Part shown: positions 15,701 through 24,380 of the stretch, piece after piece
Numbering within the stretch: the first letter of the stretch is position 1
Layout: every line of letters begins with the position of its first letter
Source: Streptomyces ortus
GTDB taxonomy: Bacteria; Actinomycetota; Actinomycetes; Streptomycetales; Streptomycetaceae
Direction of reading: 5' to 3'
Length of the DNA: 64,000 bases
Assembly (NCBI RefSeq): GCF_026341275.1
Contig: NZ_JAIFZO010000002.1
Coordinates: 7,284,118 to 7,348,117, forward strand
Program-made: the position numbers and the translations under genes
The notes under the pieces: model-generated
The model's database searches: none
What the model was told of the DNA's origin: nothing
The model's input: only the letters and a program-made list of their open reading frames with translations

Positions 15701-16606
15701 TCAGGCCCCGCCCGTGAGCAGGCGGCGGGGGTTCGCGGTGCGGAAGGCGTGGGCCGCCGCTTCGCCCAGGCCGAAGCCCGGGGTGCGCGGGAGGTCGGCG
15801 TACGGGTGGTCCGAGCCCTGGACGATCGCGGCGGTGCCCAGGGCGCGGGCGGCCGATTCGACCGCGCGCGGGCCGTACGAGGAGGTCTCCACGAACACGT
15901 CCGGGTCGGCCTCCCCATGTGCCTCGGCCCCGGCGCGGGCCGTGAAGCGCTCGCCGTGCAGGGGCGCCAGACCGGCCAGCAGCGCGAAGCACACCCGCAG
16001 GCGCGGATGACGCGGCCGGCCGAACGCCCGGAACGCGAACCACGCCGCGTGCATCTGCTGCACGTACGGCACCATCGCGGGCCACCATCCGGGCCGCGGA
16101 CCGAGGCCGGTGGCCGGGCCCGGGTGGATGAACAGGGGCAGGTCCCGGTCCGCCAGCAGGTCGAGCAGCGGGGCGCAGCGCGCGTGACCCGCCGCGTCGG
16201 CCAGGGCGTTCGCCGGGAGCTGGAGGCCCGCGAAACCCAGGTCCAGACAGTCCGCGGTCGCCTTCGCGTCGATGTCCCGCACCCCGGCGGCGGCCCACGC
16301 GCCGAACGGGCGGGGCAGCTCCGCCGCGTCCTGGTGGTACGCGTCGAGCAGGGGCCGGGCCTCGCCGGCGGGCAGCCACTCCACACCCAGCGGGGAGGAC
16401 AGCGAGATCAGCGCCAGACCGAGGCCGTCGGCGACCGCCCGCTCGGACCGCCCCGCCACGTCGTGGTCGGCCGGGGAGACCTCGTAGGGCGGCTCACCGG
16501 CGGTGTGCAGCGTCCAGCCGTCCAGGAACGGCGGCTCGGTACGCGCCCGCAGAGCCGCGACGAACGAGCCGGTCCACAGATGCTGATGTACGTCGACGTG
16601 GGTCAC
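15701..16606 (-). CDS. Amidohydrolase_2-type metal-dependent hydrolase
   Basis: A 301-residue TIM-barrel hydrolase of the amidohydrolase-2/decarboxylase type. Visible metal motifs: HxH in VDVHQHLW near the N-terminus, a His in LPLFIHPGPA (about 145) and the late Asp in IVQGSDHPYAD (about 260). Its GTG start overlaps the stop of the lyase gene by 4 bases, so it is the last gene of a three-gene minus-strand operon. Its substrate is unknown. In context it would act on a product of the HAL-like lyase, for instance a lactone, amide or ring intermediate. Decarboxylation is also possible for this fold. Confidence 0.83.
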   Translation of the reverse strand: MTHVDVHQHLWTGSFVAALRARTEPPFLDGWTLHTAGEPPYEVSPADHDVAGRSERAVADGLGLALISLSSPLGVEWLPAGEARPLLDAYHQDAAELPRPFGAWAAAGVRDIDAKATADCLDLGFAGLQLPANALADAAGHARCAPLLDLLADRDLPLFIHPGPATGLGPRPGWWPAMVPYVQQMHAAWFAFRAFGRPRHPRLRVCFALLAGLAPLHGERFTARAGAEAHGEADPDVFVETSSYGPRAVESAARALGTAAIVQGSDHPYADLPRTPGFGLGEAAAHAFRTANPRRLLTGGA

Positions 16607-18249
16607 GAGGCTTCTTCCGTCAGGGCACGCAGGGCGTTCCGTACCTCGTCGGACCCGAGGACGCCGGCGTGCACCCGGTCCACGTCCGTGCCGCAGGGCC
16701 GGTCGTCGTCCAGGGGCGGCACCAGTGCGCGGATCGCCCGGTGCAGGAGGGCGGGGCCCCGGCCGAGGGTGGGGGGCGCGGCCAGGTCCACCGCCTGTGC
16801 GGCGGCCACGGCCTCCACGGCGAGCAGCTGCCGCAGCCGGACGAGCATGGTCGACAGCCGCCGCGCCCCGAGTGAGGCGTTGGTCGAGTCGTCCTCGACA
16901 CCGTCCGCGCCGTGCCGGGGGTCGGTGCTCACAGGCGCCGACAGGAGCCGGATCTCGGCGACCAGTGCCTGTGCCGTCTTCGCCAGCGGCGCGAAGCCCG
17001 AGCGCTCCGGGCCGTACGGCGAGAGGTTGGCGGGCAGCCCGCTGAGCGCGGGGTTGAGCAGCCGCCGCATGCGCTCGGCGGAGACCGCCGCGGTCTGCGC
17101 CAGCGCCAGCGCCACGGTGTCGAAGGCCAGGGCGAGGGCCGGGGTGTGGAAGTTGCCGGAGGAGAGGATCTCGCCGGGTACGCCGTCGGTGGCGGCCAGG
17201 ACCACCGGGTTGTCGCCGCAGCCGTTGAGCTCGGGATCCAGTGCCGCGCCGGCGAAGTCGAGCGAGACGTACAGCGCTCCGTGCACCTGGGCCGCGCAGC
17301 GCAGGCTGATCGGGTCCTGGACCCGGCGGGCCTGCCGGGGGTCCGTGAGGGCGCCGCCGGAAAGGAGCGCGAGCAGGTGCTCCGCCGCCCGGGCCTGGCC
17401 GGGGGCGGGACGCAGGCCCAGCACCCGGGCGTCGAGCGGGCTGGTGTTCGCCCGGAAGCCCTCGAAGGTGAGCGCCGTGACCGCCTGGGCCAGGGCCAGG
17501 ACGGTGGCCGTCTCCCGCAGGACGAGAGCGCCGTGGCCGGCGGCCAGCGGGCTCGCGCTGCACAGCACGTGGCCGTCCTTGGGGCCGAGCTCCGCGGGGG
17601 CCAGCCCGGCCCGGCGCAGGGCCGTCGCGCCGTCCAGCACCTCCCCGGAGAGTTCGGCGCGGCCCTCCCCGAGGACGACGAGGCCGACATGGGCCATCTG
17701 GCACAGGTCCGAGGCACCGATCGACCCCACCTCGGGGACCAGCGGGTGGACGCGGGAGTTGAGCATGCCGACGAGCAGGGGCAGGATCCGCGGGCTGATC
17801 CCGCTGCCGCCGGCCGCCAGGCCGTTCACGCGGGCGATCAGGGCGGCGCGTACGACGGGGACCGGCAGCGGGTCCCCGACCGCGTTGGCCCGGCCGCGTA
17901 CCGTACGCACGCTGAACCGCGCGAGTTCGTCGCGCGGCAGGGCGTACGACGAGCGGCTGCCGAGTCCCGTCGTCAGTCCGTACGTCGGCACCTGGCGGTC
18001 CACCACGTCGTCGACCACCGCGCGCTCGCGTGCCAGCCGGGGGAGCACCTCGTCCGCGAGGACGACCCGGGCGCCGCGCAGGGCCACGGCTGCCACGTCC
18101 GCGCAGGACAGGGAGCGCCCGTCGACGGTGACCGCTTCGGGCATCGTCCCGGTCGCGGCCCGGAGCGCCGCTTCGGTCGTCGCTGCGGGCATAGATTCGG
18201 TCACCGGTTCGATCACTGCTTCGGATTCCGCGGGGTAGGGGCCCGTCAT
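16603..18249 (-). CDS. HAL/PAL-family ammonia-lyase-like enzyme, atypical MIO site
   Basis: A 548-residue member of the aromatic amino acid lyase family (histidine/phenylalanine/tyrosine ammonia-lyases). Fold signatures: VPTYGLTTGLGS, GGSGISPRILPLLVGMLN, GSIGASDLCQMAH, NGCGDNPV and the Asn-rich core. Two key sites differ from true HutH. The MIO-forming Ala-Ser-Gly reads Ala-Ser-Asp, and the Ser-His in the substrate loop (RSHAAGVGEPL in HAL) reads Gly-Arg (RGRANAVGDPL). Histidine is therefore an unlikely substrate. It overlaps its neighbours by 4 bases on each side and sits opposite an OpuC-type importer. That suggests a trimethylammonium amino acid such as a betaine of histidine. The substrate is inferred, not shown. 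Confidence 0.85.
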   Translation of the reverse strand: MTGPYPAESEAVIEPVTESMPAATTEAALRAATGTMPEAVTVDGRSLSCADVAAVALRGARVVLADEVLPRLARERAVVDDVVDRQVPTYGLTTGLGSRSSYALPRDELARFSVRTVRGRANAVGDPLPVPVVRAALIARVNGLAAGGSGISPRILPLLVGMLNSRVHPLVPEVGSIGASDLCQMAHVGLVVLGEGRAELSGEVLDGATALRRAGLAPAELGPKDGHVLCSASPLAAGHGALVLRETATVLALAQAVTALTFEGFRANTSPLDARVLGLRPAPGQARAAEHLLALLSGGALTDPRQARRVQDPISLRCAAQVHGALYVSLDFAGAALDPELNGCGDNPVVLAATDGVPGEILSSGNFHTPALALAFDTVALALAQTAAVSAERMRRLLNPALSGLPANLSPYGPERSGFAPLAKTAQALVAEIRLLSAPVSTDPRHGADGVEDDSTNASLGARRLSTMLVRLRQLLAVEAVAAAQAVDLAAPPTLGRGPALLHRAIRALVPPLDDDRPCGTDVDRVHAGVLGSDEVRNALRALTEEAS

Positions 18250-19256
18250 GAGAACCGCAGCTTCTGCCCGAGCCCGCGCTCCCCGGCCTTCGCGAGCACG
18301 GCCGCGCCCAGGGCGATGTCGGACAGGGACAGACCGCGGTGCCAGAACAGGATCGTCTCGTCGGACCGCTCCCGGCCGGGCTTGTCGCCGGTCACGATCT
18401 CGCACAGTTCCCCGTGCAGGGTCGCCTCGCTGAGCCGGCCCGACTCGACGTGCGCGCGCAGAGCACCGAAGGGGCCGGACCGGCACTGGCCCCAGTCGTC
18501 GACGACGACCTTGTCCATGATGTCGGTGAGCGAGAGCTCGACCGCGCTCATCGTTCCGTACGGGACGACGAGCGCGCCCGGCGCGATCCACTCCGTCCTC
18601 AGCAGGGGTTCGGGCCGCTCCAGCCGGGAGGCCTCCACGACGATGTCCGCGCCTTCGACGCACGACTTCCAGTCGTCGGTGACGATCACGGGCTTGCCGA
18701 GGTCGTCCGCCAGCCGCTTCGCGAAGGCCGCGCGGCTCTCCGGGCGGCGCGAGTGGACGCGGATCTCGTCCAGGTCGAAGACGCGGTCGAGCAGCCGGAC
18801 GTTCCAGTACGAGGTGGCGCGGGCGCCGATGTGACCGAGCACCTTGGAGTCGCTCTTCGCCAGGTGCCGGGCGCCGAGCGCGGTGAGGGCGCCGGTCCGC
18901 ATCTCGGTGATCGCGGTCGCGTCCAGCACGGCCAGCGGCATGCCCGTACGCGGGTCGAAGAGGTTCAGCAGGGCCATCTCGGAGGGCAGACCGGATTTGT
19001 AATTGTCGACGTAGTCGCCCACGATCTTGACTCCGGCCATGCCGAGCGGGGCCACATAGCCGCGCAGCACATTGAAGTGGCCGTTGAAGGCGGGGTCGGG
19101 GGTGAGGTGCACCCGTGGTTCGATGACCGTCTCGCCGCGACCCTGGGCGAGGAGTCCCTGTTCGACGGCGTCAAGCACCTCGGTGTCGTCGAGTTCCAGC
19201 CGCTCGATGTCGGAACCGTTCAGGAACGTGAACAGAACAGGGTCAACAGCGGTCAT
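18246..19256 (-). CDS. Ornithine cyclodeaminase/mu-crystallin-family enzyme
   Basis: A 336-residue NAD(P)-dependent enzyme of the OCD/mu-crystallin family, whose members include ornithine cyclodeaminase, alanine dehydrogenase and ketimine reductases. Seen: the N-terminal substrate domain with KIVGDYVDN and GMPLAVLDATAITEMRTGALTA-type segments (split here by length), and the Rossmann part with VLGHIGARATSYWNVRLLDR, whose loop is not the usual GxGxQA. ADIVVEASRLERP is also typical. It is the first gene of the minus-strand operon, divergent from the ABC importer by 119 bases. It could reduce or deaminate an imino/amino acid made in this pathway. Confidence 0.87.
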   Translation of the reverse strand: MTAVDPVLFTFLNGSDIERLELDDTEVLDAVEQGLLAQGRGETVIEPRVHLTPDPAFNGHFNVLRGYVAPLGMAGVKIVGDYVDNYKSGLPSEMALLNLFDPRTGMPLAVLDATAITEMRTGALTALGARHLAKSDSKVLGHIGARATSYWNVRLLDRVFDLDEIRVHSRRPESRAAFAKRLADDLGKPVIVTDDWKSCVEGADIVVEASRLERPEPLLRTEWIAPGALVVPYGTMSAVELSLTDIMDKVVVDDWGQCRSGPFGALRAHVESGRLSEATLHGELCEIVTGDKPGRERSDETILFWHRGLSLSDIALGAAVLAKAGERGLGQKLRFS

Positions 19257-19294
19257 TTCGGGCGTCCTCTCGCTTTCTTCGGACGAACGTAACG

Positions 19295-19358
19295 CCCCGT
19301 TTACAAAAGGGGATTGACTGTAATTCAGTCACGAACAACTCTGCATGACGATATGCAG
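19295..19358. promoter_or_regulatory. Three palindromes in the divergent promoter region
   Basis: In the 119-base gap between the divergent operons lie three dyads: CCCC/GGGG (19295-19312), TGACTG-TAATT-CAGTCA (19315-19331) and CTGCAT-GACGAT-ATGCAG (19341-19358). The last two have perfect 6-bp arms at similar spacing, about 26 bases apart. They are good candidates for dimer binding by the linked RpiR-type regulator, to control both operons. Confidence 0.45.
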
Positions 19359-19375
19359 TCGGGTAAGGGGCAGCT

Positions 19376-20734
19376 TTGATCAGATTCGACGCGGTGAGCA
19401 AAAACTATCCCAACGGCACCACAGCAGTGGACGCACTGTCCCTGGAGCTGGCCGAGGGCGGCCTCACGGTCCTGGTCGGCCCCTCGGGCTGCGGCAAGAC
19501 CACGACGCTCCGCATGGTCAACCGCATGGTGGAGCCGTCGGCGGGCACGGTCAGCCTGCGCGGCCAGGACATCCGGGAGGTGGCCGCGCCCGAGCTGCGC
19601 AGGGGCATCGGTTACGTGATCCAGCACGCCGGGCTCTTTCCGCACCGGACCATCCTGGACAACGTCGCGACCGTGCCGCTGCTGCTCGGCTGGGGCAAGA
19701 AGAAGGCCCGCTCGCGCGCCGCCGAGCTGCTGGAACTGGTGGGGCTGCCGGCCACGATGGCCAAGCGCTATCCGTACCAGCTCTCCGGCGGGCAGCAGCA
19801 GCGCGTCGGGGTGGCCAGGGCGCTGGGCGCGGATCCGCCCGTCCTGCTGATGGACGAGCCGTTCAGCGCGGTCGACCCCATCGTGCGCGGCGAGCTGCAG
19901 GCGGAGTTCCTGCGGCTGCAGAAGGAACTGCACAAGACGATCGTCTTCGTCACCCATGACATCGACGAGGCCATCAAGCTGGGCGACCACATCGCGGTGT
20001 TCCGCACGGGCGGCAGGCTCGCGCAGTTCGACACCCCGGAGCGGTTGCTCGCGCATCCCGCCGACGACTTCGTGGCGGACTTCGTCGGGCAGGACCGGGG
20101 CATTCGCCGGCTCTCCTTCGTCCAGGCGTCCGGTCTGCCGCTGCGTGCGGGACCGGTGCTGGCGGTGACCGCTCCCGTCGCCGACGCGCGGTCCCTGGGC
20201 GAGCCGTGGGCGCTCGTCGTCGACGCCGCCCGGCGTCCGCTGGGCTGGGCCGCGGTCGCCGACCTGCCCCCCGGCGGCACGCTGGCGGACGCGACGCTCG
20301 CCCCGCTCGGCCACACGTTCGCCCTGGACGGCGACTCGGCGCGGGCCGCCCTCGACGCGGCCCTGTTGTCCCCCTCCCGCCTCGCGGTCGGAGTGGACGC
20401 GCGGGGCGCGGTCGCGGGGGTCGCGGACGCGTACGAGTTGTCCGCCGCGATAGCGGGGGCGTCGGCCCGCGCCGACGTGTCGGCCGGGGCACGCACCCCG
20501 GCCCCGGCCGACGGCGCGGCGGCGACCGAAGCGGTCACGCCGGCTGCACCGGTCACGCCGGCCGCATCGGTCGCATCGGTCGGCCGAGCCGACTCGACCG
20601 CCGCCGCCGCGCCGAAGCTCACCAAGAGCGACGCCGACGCGGACGGACCCCTGGGCGCTCCCGAGGCCGGCTCCGAGGCCGGCCGCGAGGACGGGCCGGT
20701 GGCGAAGGACAGCGCGGGCGGTGACGAGCGATGA
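19376..20734 (+). CDS. Quaternary-amine ABC importer, ATP-binding subunit
   Basis: A 452-residue ATPase of the QAT/OpuC-ProV class. Walker A VGPSGCGKTT (about 35), Q-loop HAGLFPHRTI, signature LSGGQQQRVGVARAL and Walker B VLLMDEPFSAVD are all present. A CBS-like regulatory segment follows (about 245-350), then a long Ala/Pro/Thr-rich tail (about 365-452) unusual for the family. The start is TTG (LIRFDAVSKNYPNG reads as the normal N-terminus) with AAGGGG upstream. It overlaps the first permease gene by 4 bases. The class imports glycine betaine, choline, carnitine and, in some bacteria, ergothioneine. Confidence 0.9.
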   Translation: MIRFDAVSKNYPNGTTAVDALSLELAEGGLTVLVGPSGCGKTTTLRMVNRMVEPSAGTVSLRGQDIREVAAPELRRGIGYVIQHAGLFPHRTILDNVATVPLLLGWGKKKARSRAAELLELVGLPATMAKRYPYQLSGGQQQRVGVARALGADPPVLLMDEPFSAVDPIVRGELQAEFLRLQKELHKTIVFVTHDIDEAIKLGDHIAVFRTGGRLAQFDTPERLLAHPADDFVADFVGQDRGIRRLSFVQASGLPLRAGPVLAVTAPVADARSLGEPWALVVDAARRPLGWAAVADLPPGGTLADATLAPLGHTFALDGDSARAALDAALLSPSRLAVGVDARGAVAGVADAYELSAAIAGASARADVSAGARTPAPADGAAATEAVTPAAPVTPAASVASVGRADSTAAAAPKLTKSDADADGPLGAPEAGSEAGREDGPVAKDSAGGDER

Positions 20735-21396
20735 GTGACGGCGAGCCGCTCGTGCGGTGGGCGTGGATCGGCGACCACGTCGGTGAGCTGGCCCACTACA
20801 CCGGGGTCCATCTGCGGCTGGGCCTCCTGCCGGTGCTGTTCGGACTGATCATCTCCGTGCCGCTCGGCATGCTCTGCCACCGCTACCGGTGGGTCTACCC
20901 GCCCACCCTGACCGCGGCCAACGTGCTGTACTCCATCCCGTCGCTGGCCCTGTTCATGATCTTCGTCCGCTACACGGGGCTCACCGAACGCACGGTCATG
21001 ATCCCGCTGACCCTGTACACCCTGTCGGTGCTCATCCCCAACGTCGTGGACGGCCTGGCCTCGGTCCCCGATCCGGTACGGCAGGCGGCCACCGCGATGG
21101 GCTTCAGCAGCGTCCGCCGCGTCGTGCAGGTGGAACTGCCGATCGCCGTGCCCGTCGTCGTCGCCGGTGTACGGGTCGCCGCGGTCTCCTCCATCAGCCT
21201 CGTCGCCGTGGGACAGCTGATTGGCCAGGGCGGCCTCGGCTACTACATCACCCGGGGCCTCCAGCTCGACTTCCCGACCCCGATCATCACCGCGACCGTA
21301 CTGATCATGCTGCTGGCCCTCGTCACCGACGCCCTGCTCGTCCTGACGCAGCGGCTGCTCACCCCGTGGGCCCGCGGCAAGGGGGCGAAGGCGTGA
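20731..21396 (+). CDS. Quaternary-amine ABC importer, permease 1
   Basis: A 221-residue membrane permease with about five to six helices. The OpuC-type EAA loop (DPVRQAATAMGFSSVRRVVQVELPIAVPVV, about 115-145) that docks on the ATPase is clear, followed by IGQGGLGYYITRG, the usual family motif. It is coupled by 4-bp overlaps to the ATPase before it and the second permease after it, so the two permeases likely form a heterodimer. Confidence 0.92.
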   Translation: MSDGEPLVRWAWIGDHVGELAHYTGVHLRLGLLPVLFGLIISVPLGMLCHRYRWVYPPTLTAANVLYSIPSLALFMIFVRYTGLTERTVMIPLTLYTLSVLIPNVVDGLASVPDPVRQAATAMGFSSVRRVVQVELPIAVPVVVAGVRVAAVSSISLVAVGQLIGQGGLGYYITRGLQLDFPTPIITATVLIMLLALVTDALLVLTQRLLTPWARGKGAKA

Positions 21397-22082
21397 ACGA
21401 TCTCCTGAACCAGATCCGGCTCGTCGGCGAATGGCTCACGTCGTCCGCGCAGTGGCACGGCGACGACGGCATCCCGCACCGGCTCGCGGAGCACCTGACC
21501 TACAGCGGTCTGTCCCTGCTCTTCGCCACGCTGATCGGGCTGGCGTTCGGCCTGCTGGTCGGCCACACCGGCCGCGGCGCGTTCGCCGTCGCCACCGTCG
21601 CCAACCTCGCGCGCGCGATCCCCACCTTCGGCCTGGTCGTCCTCGTGGTGACCCTCGCCGGACTCAGTACCGCCCCCGTGCTGGTCGCCCTGGTGGCGCT
21701 GGCCGTCCCGCCGATCCTCATCAACACCTTCGAGGGGGTCCGCGGTGTCGACCCCGACGCCCGGGACGCCGCGAAGGGGATGGGCATGACCGGCTGGGAG
21801 GTCCTGCTGAAGGTCGAGGTGCCGATGGCGCTGCCGCTGATCCTGCTCGGCCTGCGCGTCGCCGCCATCCAGGTGGTGGCCACGGCGACCGTGGCCGCGT
21901 ACCCCGGGCTCGGCGGCCTCGGCCGCTACATCGTCGACGGGCTCTCCCGCAACGACTACCAACTGGTCATCGGCGGCTCCGCCGTCGTCGTGGCCCTGGC
22001 GCTCGTCGTCCAGGCCCTCTTCACCGCGCTGCGGCGCGCCGTCGTCTCGCCCGGGCTGCGGCCCGCGGCGGCCAAGTCGTGA
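21393..22082 (+). CDS. Quaternary-amine ABC importer, permease 2
   Basis: A 229-residue permease starting at GTG, which overlaps the stop of permease 1. It has the same layout as its partner: membrane helices, an EAA loop (DPDARDAAKGMGMTGWEVLLKVEVPMALPL, about 112-141) and YPGLGGLGRYIVDGLSRND. A charged segment precedes the first helix (residues 1-30). It is the OpuCD-like half of the channel. Confidence 0.92.
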   Translation: MNDLLNQIRLVGEWLTSSAQWHGDDGIPHRLAEHLTYSGLSLLFATLIGLAFGLLVGHTGRGAFAVATVANLARAIPTFGLVVLVVTLAGLSTAPVLVALVALAVPPILINTFEGVRGVDPDARDAAKGMGMTGWEVLLKVEVPMALPLILLGLRVAAIQVVATATVAAYPGLGGLGRYIVDGLSRNDYQLVIGGSAVVVALALVVQALFTALRRAVVSPGLRPAAAKS

Positions 22083-22125
22083 ACCACCGGACCCACCGGA
22101 CCCACCGGACCCACCGGAATCACCG
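22083..22125 (+). repeat. 9-bp tandem repeat after permease 2
   Basis: Four to five near-perfect copies of CACCGGACC begin immediately after the permease stop codon. No function is known; compare the intergenic repeats at 24064, 27884, 30530 and 61987. Confidence 0.75.
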
Positions 22126-22207
22126 GCCCTGCGCGCACCCGAACCGCGGGCAGGCCGCACCCGAGCACCACCCGAGACCTGAGCCGTACCTGAGAAAGGG
22201 AACACCC

Positions 22208-23149
22208 ATGAAAGCCACGTACCGTACCGCCGCCTTCGGTCTTGTCGCCGCGCTCTCCCTGACGCTCACCGCCTGCGGAGGCGGGGACGACAGCGACGAC
22301 AATCCGCTGACGGGCGACAGCGGCGACAAGGGAAGCGGCAAGGCGATCGTCGTCGGCTCGGCCAACTTCCCCGAGAACCAGCTGCTCGCCGAGATCTACG
22401 CCCAGGCCCTGGAGGACAAGGGCCTCAAGGTGACCCGCAAGTTCGACATCGGCGCCCGCGAGGTCTACTACGACCAGGTCGTCAAGGGAGGCATCACCGT
22501 CTTCCCCGAGTACAACGGCGCGCTGCTGTCCACCGCGGTCGACAAGAAGAGCACCGCCACCGACACGCAGGAGATCAACGCCGAGCTGAAGGAGAAGCTC
22601 CCGAAGTCGGTCGAGATACTCGACTCCGCGGCGGCCGAGGACAAGGACTCGGTCACGGTCACCGCCAAGACCGCCGACAAGTACAAGCTCAAGTCGCTCG
22701 CCGACCTGAAGCCGGTCGCGAAGGACCTGACCATCGGCGCCGGCTCGGAGTTCAAGACCCGTACGCAGGGCGGGGTCGGCCTGAAGGACGTCTACGGCGT
22801 CGAGTTCGGCAAGTTCCAGCCGCTGGACGCGGGCGCCCAGAGCACCCTGGTGAAGCTGCTCAAGGACGACAAGGTGCAGGCCGCCAACCTGTACACGACC
22901 GACCCCGCCATCGTCGAGGACAAGCTGGTCGTCCTGGAGGACCCGAAGAACCTCTTCTCCTCGCAGAACATCACGCCCCTCGTCTACAAGTCCGCGGTGA
23001 ACGACAAGGCCAGGTCGGCGCTGAACGCCATCTCGGCCAAGCTCACCACCGAGGACCTGCTGGACATGATGAAGAAGGTCAGCAACGACAAGGAGGACTC
23101 CTCCGACGTCGCGAAGGAGTGGCTGACGTCGGCCGGTCTCGCGGGCTGA
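22208..23149 (+). CDS. Quaternary-amine importer substrate-binding lipoprotein
   Basis: A 313-residue lipoprotein with signal MKATYRTAAFGLVAALSLTL and lipobox LTAC (Cys 22 or so), then an Asp/Gly/Ser linker. The mature part is the OpuAC/OpuBC type of QAT binding protein: IVVGSANFPENQLLAEIYAQ, GAREVYYDQVVKGGITVFPEYNG, then TIGAGSEF and NLYTTDPAI in the second lobe. It would bind its ligand through an aromatic cage and deliver it to the two permeases. It lies 125 bases after the permease with its own ribosome site. Confidence 0.92.
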   Translation: MKATYRTAAFGLVAALSLTLTACGGGDDSDDNPLTGDSGDKGSGKAIVVGSANFPENQLLAEIYAQALEDKGLKVTRKFDIGAREVYYDQVVKGGITVFPEYNGALLSTAVDKKSTATDTQEINAELKEKLPKSVEILDSAAAEDKDSVTVTAKTADKYKLKSLADLKPVAKDLTIGAGSEFKTRTQGGVGLKDVYGVEFGKFQPLDAGAQSTLVKLLKDDKVQAANLYTTDPAIVEDKLVVLEDPKNLFSSQNITPLVYKSAVNDKARSALNAISAKLTTEDLLDMMKKVSNDKEDSSDVAKEWLTSAGLAG

Positions 23150-23166
23150 ACCGCACGGGGACAGGA

Positions 23167-24051
23167 GTGAGCGACACGGAGGCGGCGGGCGCGGGCACCG
23201 GTGACGACGCGTCCCTCGGGGCCCTCGCGCCCACGCGGCTGCACCAGCTCTTCGAGGGACGCCGGCTGACGCCCACCCAACGGCGGATCGCCCACTGCCT
23301 GGTCCGCCGGACGGCCGCCGCGCCGTTCCTGTCGAGCGTGGAGCTGGCCCGGCTGGCCGGGGTGAGCCAGCCGTCGGTGACCCGGTTCGCGGTCGCCCTC
23401 GGCTTCGACGGCTATCCGGCGCTGCGCAGACATCTGCGCGACGTCGTACCCGCCGGGCCGGCCGTGGACGCACGGCCGGCCAACCCCTACCAGCGGGCGA
23501 TCCGGGCCGAGGCCGACAACCTGCTCCAGCTCGCGGCCCTGCTGGCCGACCCGGGGCCGGTCCTGGCCGCCGGTCGGCTGCTCGCCGCCTCCCGGCCGCT
23601 GCCCGTGCTCGGGCTGCGCGCCTCGGCGGCCCAGGCGCGCGGCTTCGCCTACTTCGCCGCGAAGGTGCACCCCGACGTGCGCCTGCTCGACGAGGGCGGG
23701 TCGCTGCTCGCCGACCGGATCGGCGCGGCCCGGCACGCGGGCGCGAGCGCGCTGCTGTGCTTCGCGCTGCCGCGTCACCCGGCGGAGCTCCTGGCCGCGC
23801 TCGACCACGCCCGGGACGCCGGGCTGAGCGTGGTGACGATCGCCGACGGCACGTTCGCCCCGGTGGCCGCCCACAGCGACCTGCTGCTGCCGGCCGCGGT
23901 GGGCACGGGTCTGGTCTTCGACACGGTGAGCGCCCCCATGCTGCTGGGCCAGGTCCTCCTGGACGCGATGTGCGACGCCCTCCCCGACGCCCAGGCCCAC
24001 CTGGAGGAGTTCGACGCCCGGGCCGAGGCACGGGGCCTGTTCGCCGACTGA
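23167..24051 (+). CDS. RpiR-family transcriptional regulator
   Basis: A 294-residue regulator: N-terminal RpiR helix-turn-helix (LTPTQRRIAHCLVRRTAAAP then LARLAGVSQPSVTRFAVALG, about 35-85) and a C-terminal SIS domain (about 130-290; GLRASAAQARGFAYFAAKVH). SIS domains usually bind phosphosugars, but actinobacterial RpiR proteins next to catabolic loci sense other ligands. It follows the binding-protein gene by 17 bases and is likely the local regulator of both divergent operons, perhaps through the palindromes at 19315-19358. GTG 23167 is the best start, although the ribosome site is weak. Confidence 0.88.
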   Translation: MSDTEAAGAGTGDDASLGALAPTRLHQLFEGRRLTPTQRRIAHCLVRRTAAAPFLSSVELARLAGVSQPSVTRFAVALGFDGYPALRRHLRDVVPAGPAVDARPANPYQRAIRAEADNLLQLAALLADPGPVLAAGRLLAASRPLPVLGLRASAAQARGFAYFAAKVHPDVRLLDEGGSLLADRIGAARHAGASALLCFALPRHPAELLAALDHARDAGLSVVTIADGTFAPVAAHSDLLLPAAVGTGLVFDTVSAPMLLGQVLLDAMCDALPDAQAHLEEFDARAEARGLFAD

Positions 24052-24063
24052 CCCGACGAGCCC

Positions 24064-24157
24064 GGACCTGACCGTCCTCGACCTGACCGTCCTCGACCTG
24101 ACCGTCCTCGACCTGACCGTCCTCGACCCGACCTGTCCTCGACCCGACCTGTCCTGA
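24064..24157. repeat. 15-bp tandem repeat downstream of the RpiR gene
   Basis: About four copies of GACCTGACCGTCCTC followed by two copies of a related GACCCGACCTGTCCTC unit. They fill the gap between the RpiR gene and tRNA-Pro. There is no coding potential. Confidence 0.8.
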
Positions 24158-24237
24158 CCGGGACCTCGGACGTCCGCCGATCGGTGTGCGGTAAGGTTCA
24201 CCTGCGTCTTCGCGCGGTCCGCCGCGGCGAGACGCAT

Positions 24238-24311
<74 letters not shown>

Positions 24312-24334
24312 CTTTACGAAGTCGCAGGCCGGAG

Positions 24335-24380
24335 CCGGAAGGCCGCTTCAGAGCAGATCTGAAGCGGCCTTCCGGTTTTT
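24335..24380. terminator. Strong terminator, 18-bp perfect stem
   Basis: A perfect 18-bp inverted repeat (24335-24352 with 24358-24375) and a five-base loop, followed by TTTTT. It ends tRNA-Pro transcription and, on the other strand, the DUF4386 gene, whose last codons lie inside it. Confidence 0.88.

Noticed and set aside
14547..16379. Long minus-strand frame across the YceI and amidohydrolase region
   Set aside because: It covers a well-supported plus-strand gene and another frame of the amidohydrolase; composition is Arg/Pro/Gly-rich with no domain.
4434..24237. Idea that the two tRNA-Pro copies bound one integrated element
   Set aside because: In that case the complete tRNA should lie at the left end and the 3' fragment at the right. 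The order is reversed, and the interval carries ordinary chromosomal-looking genes.
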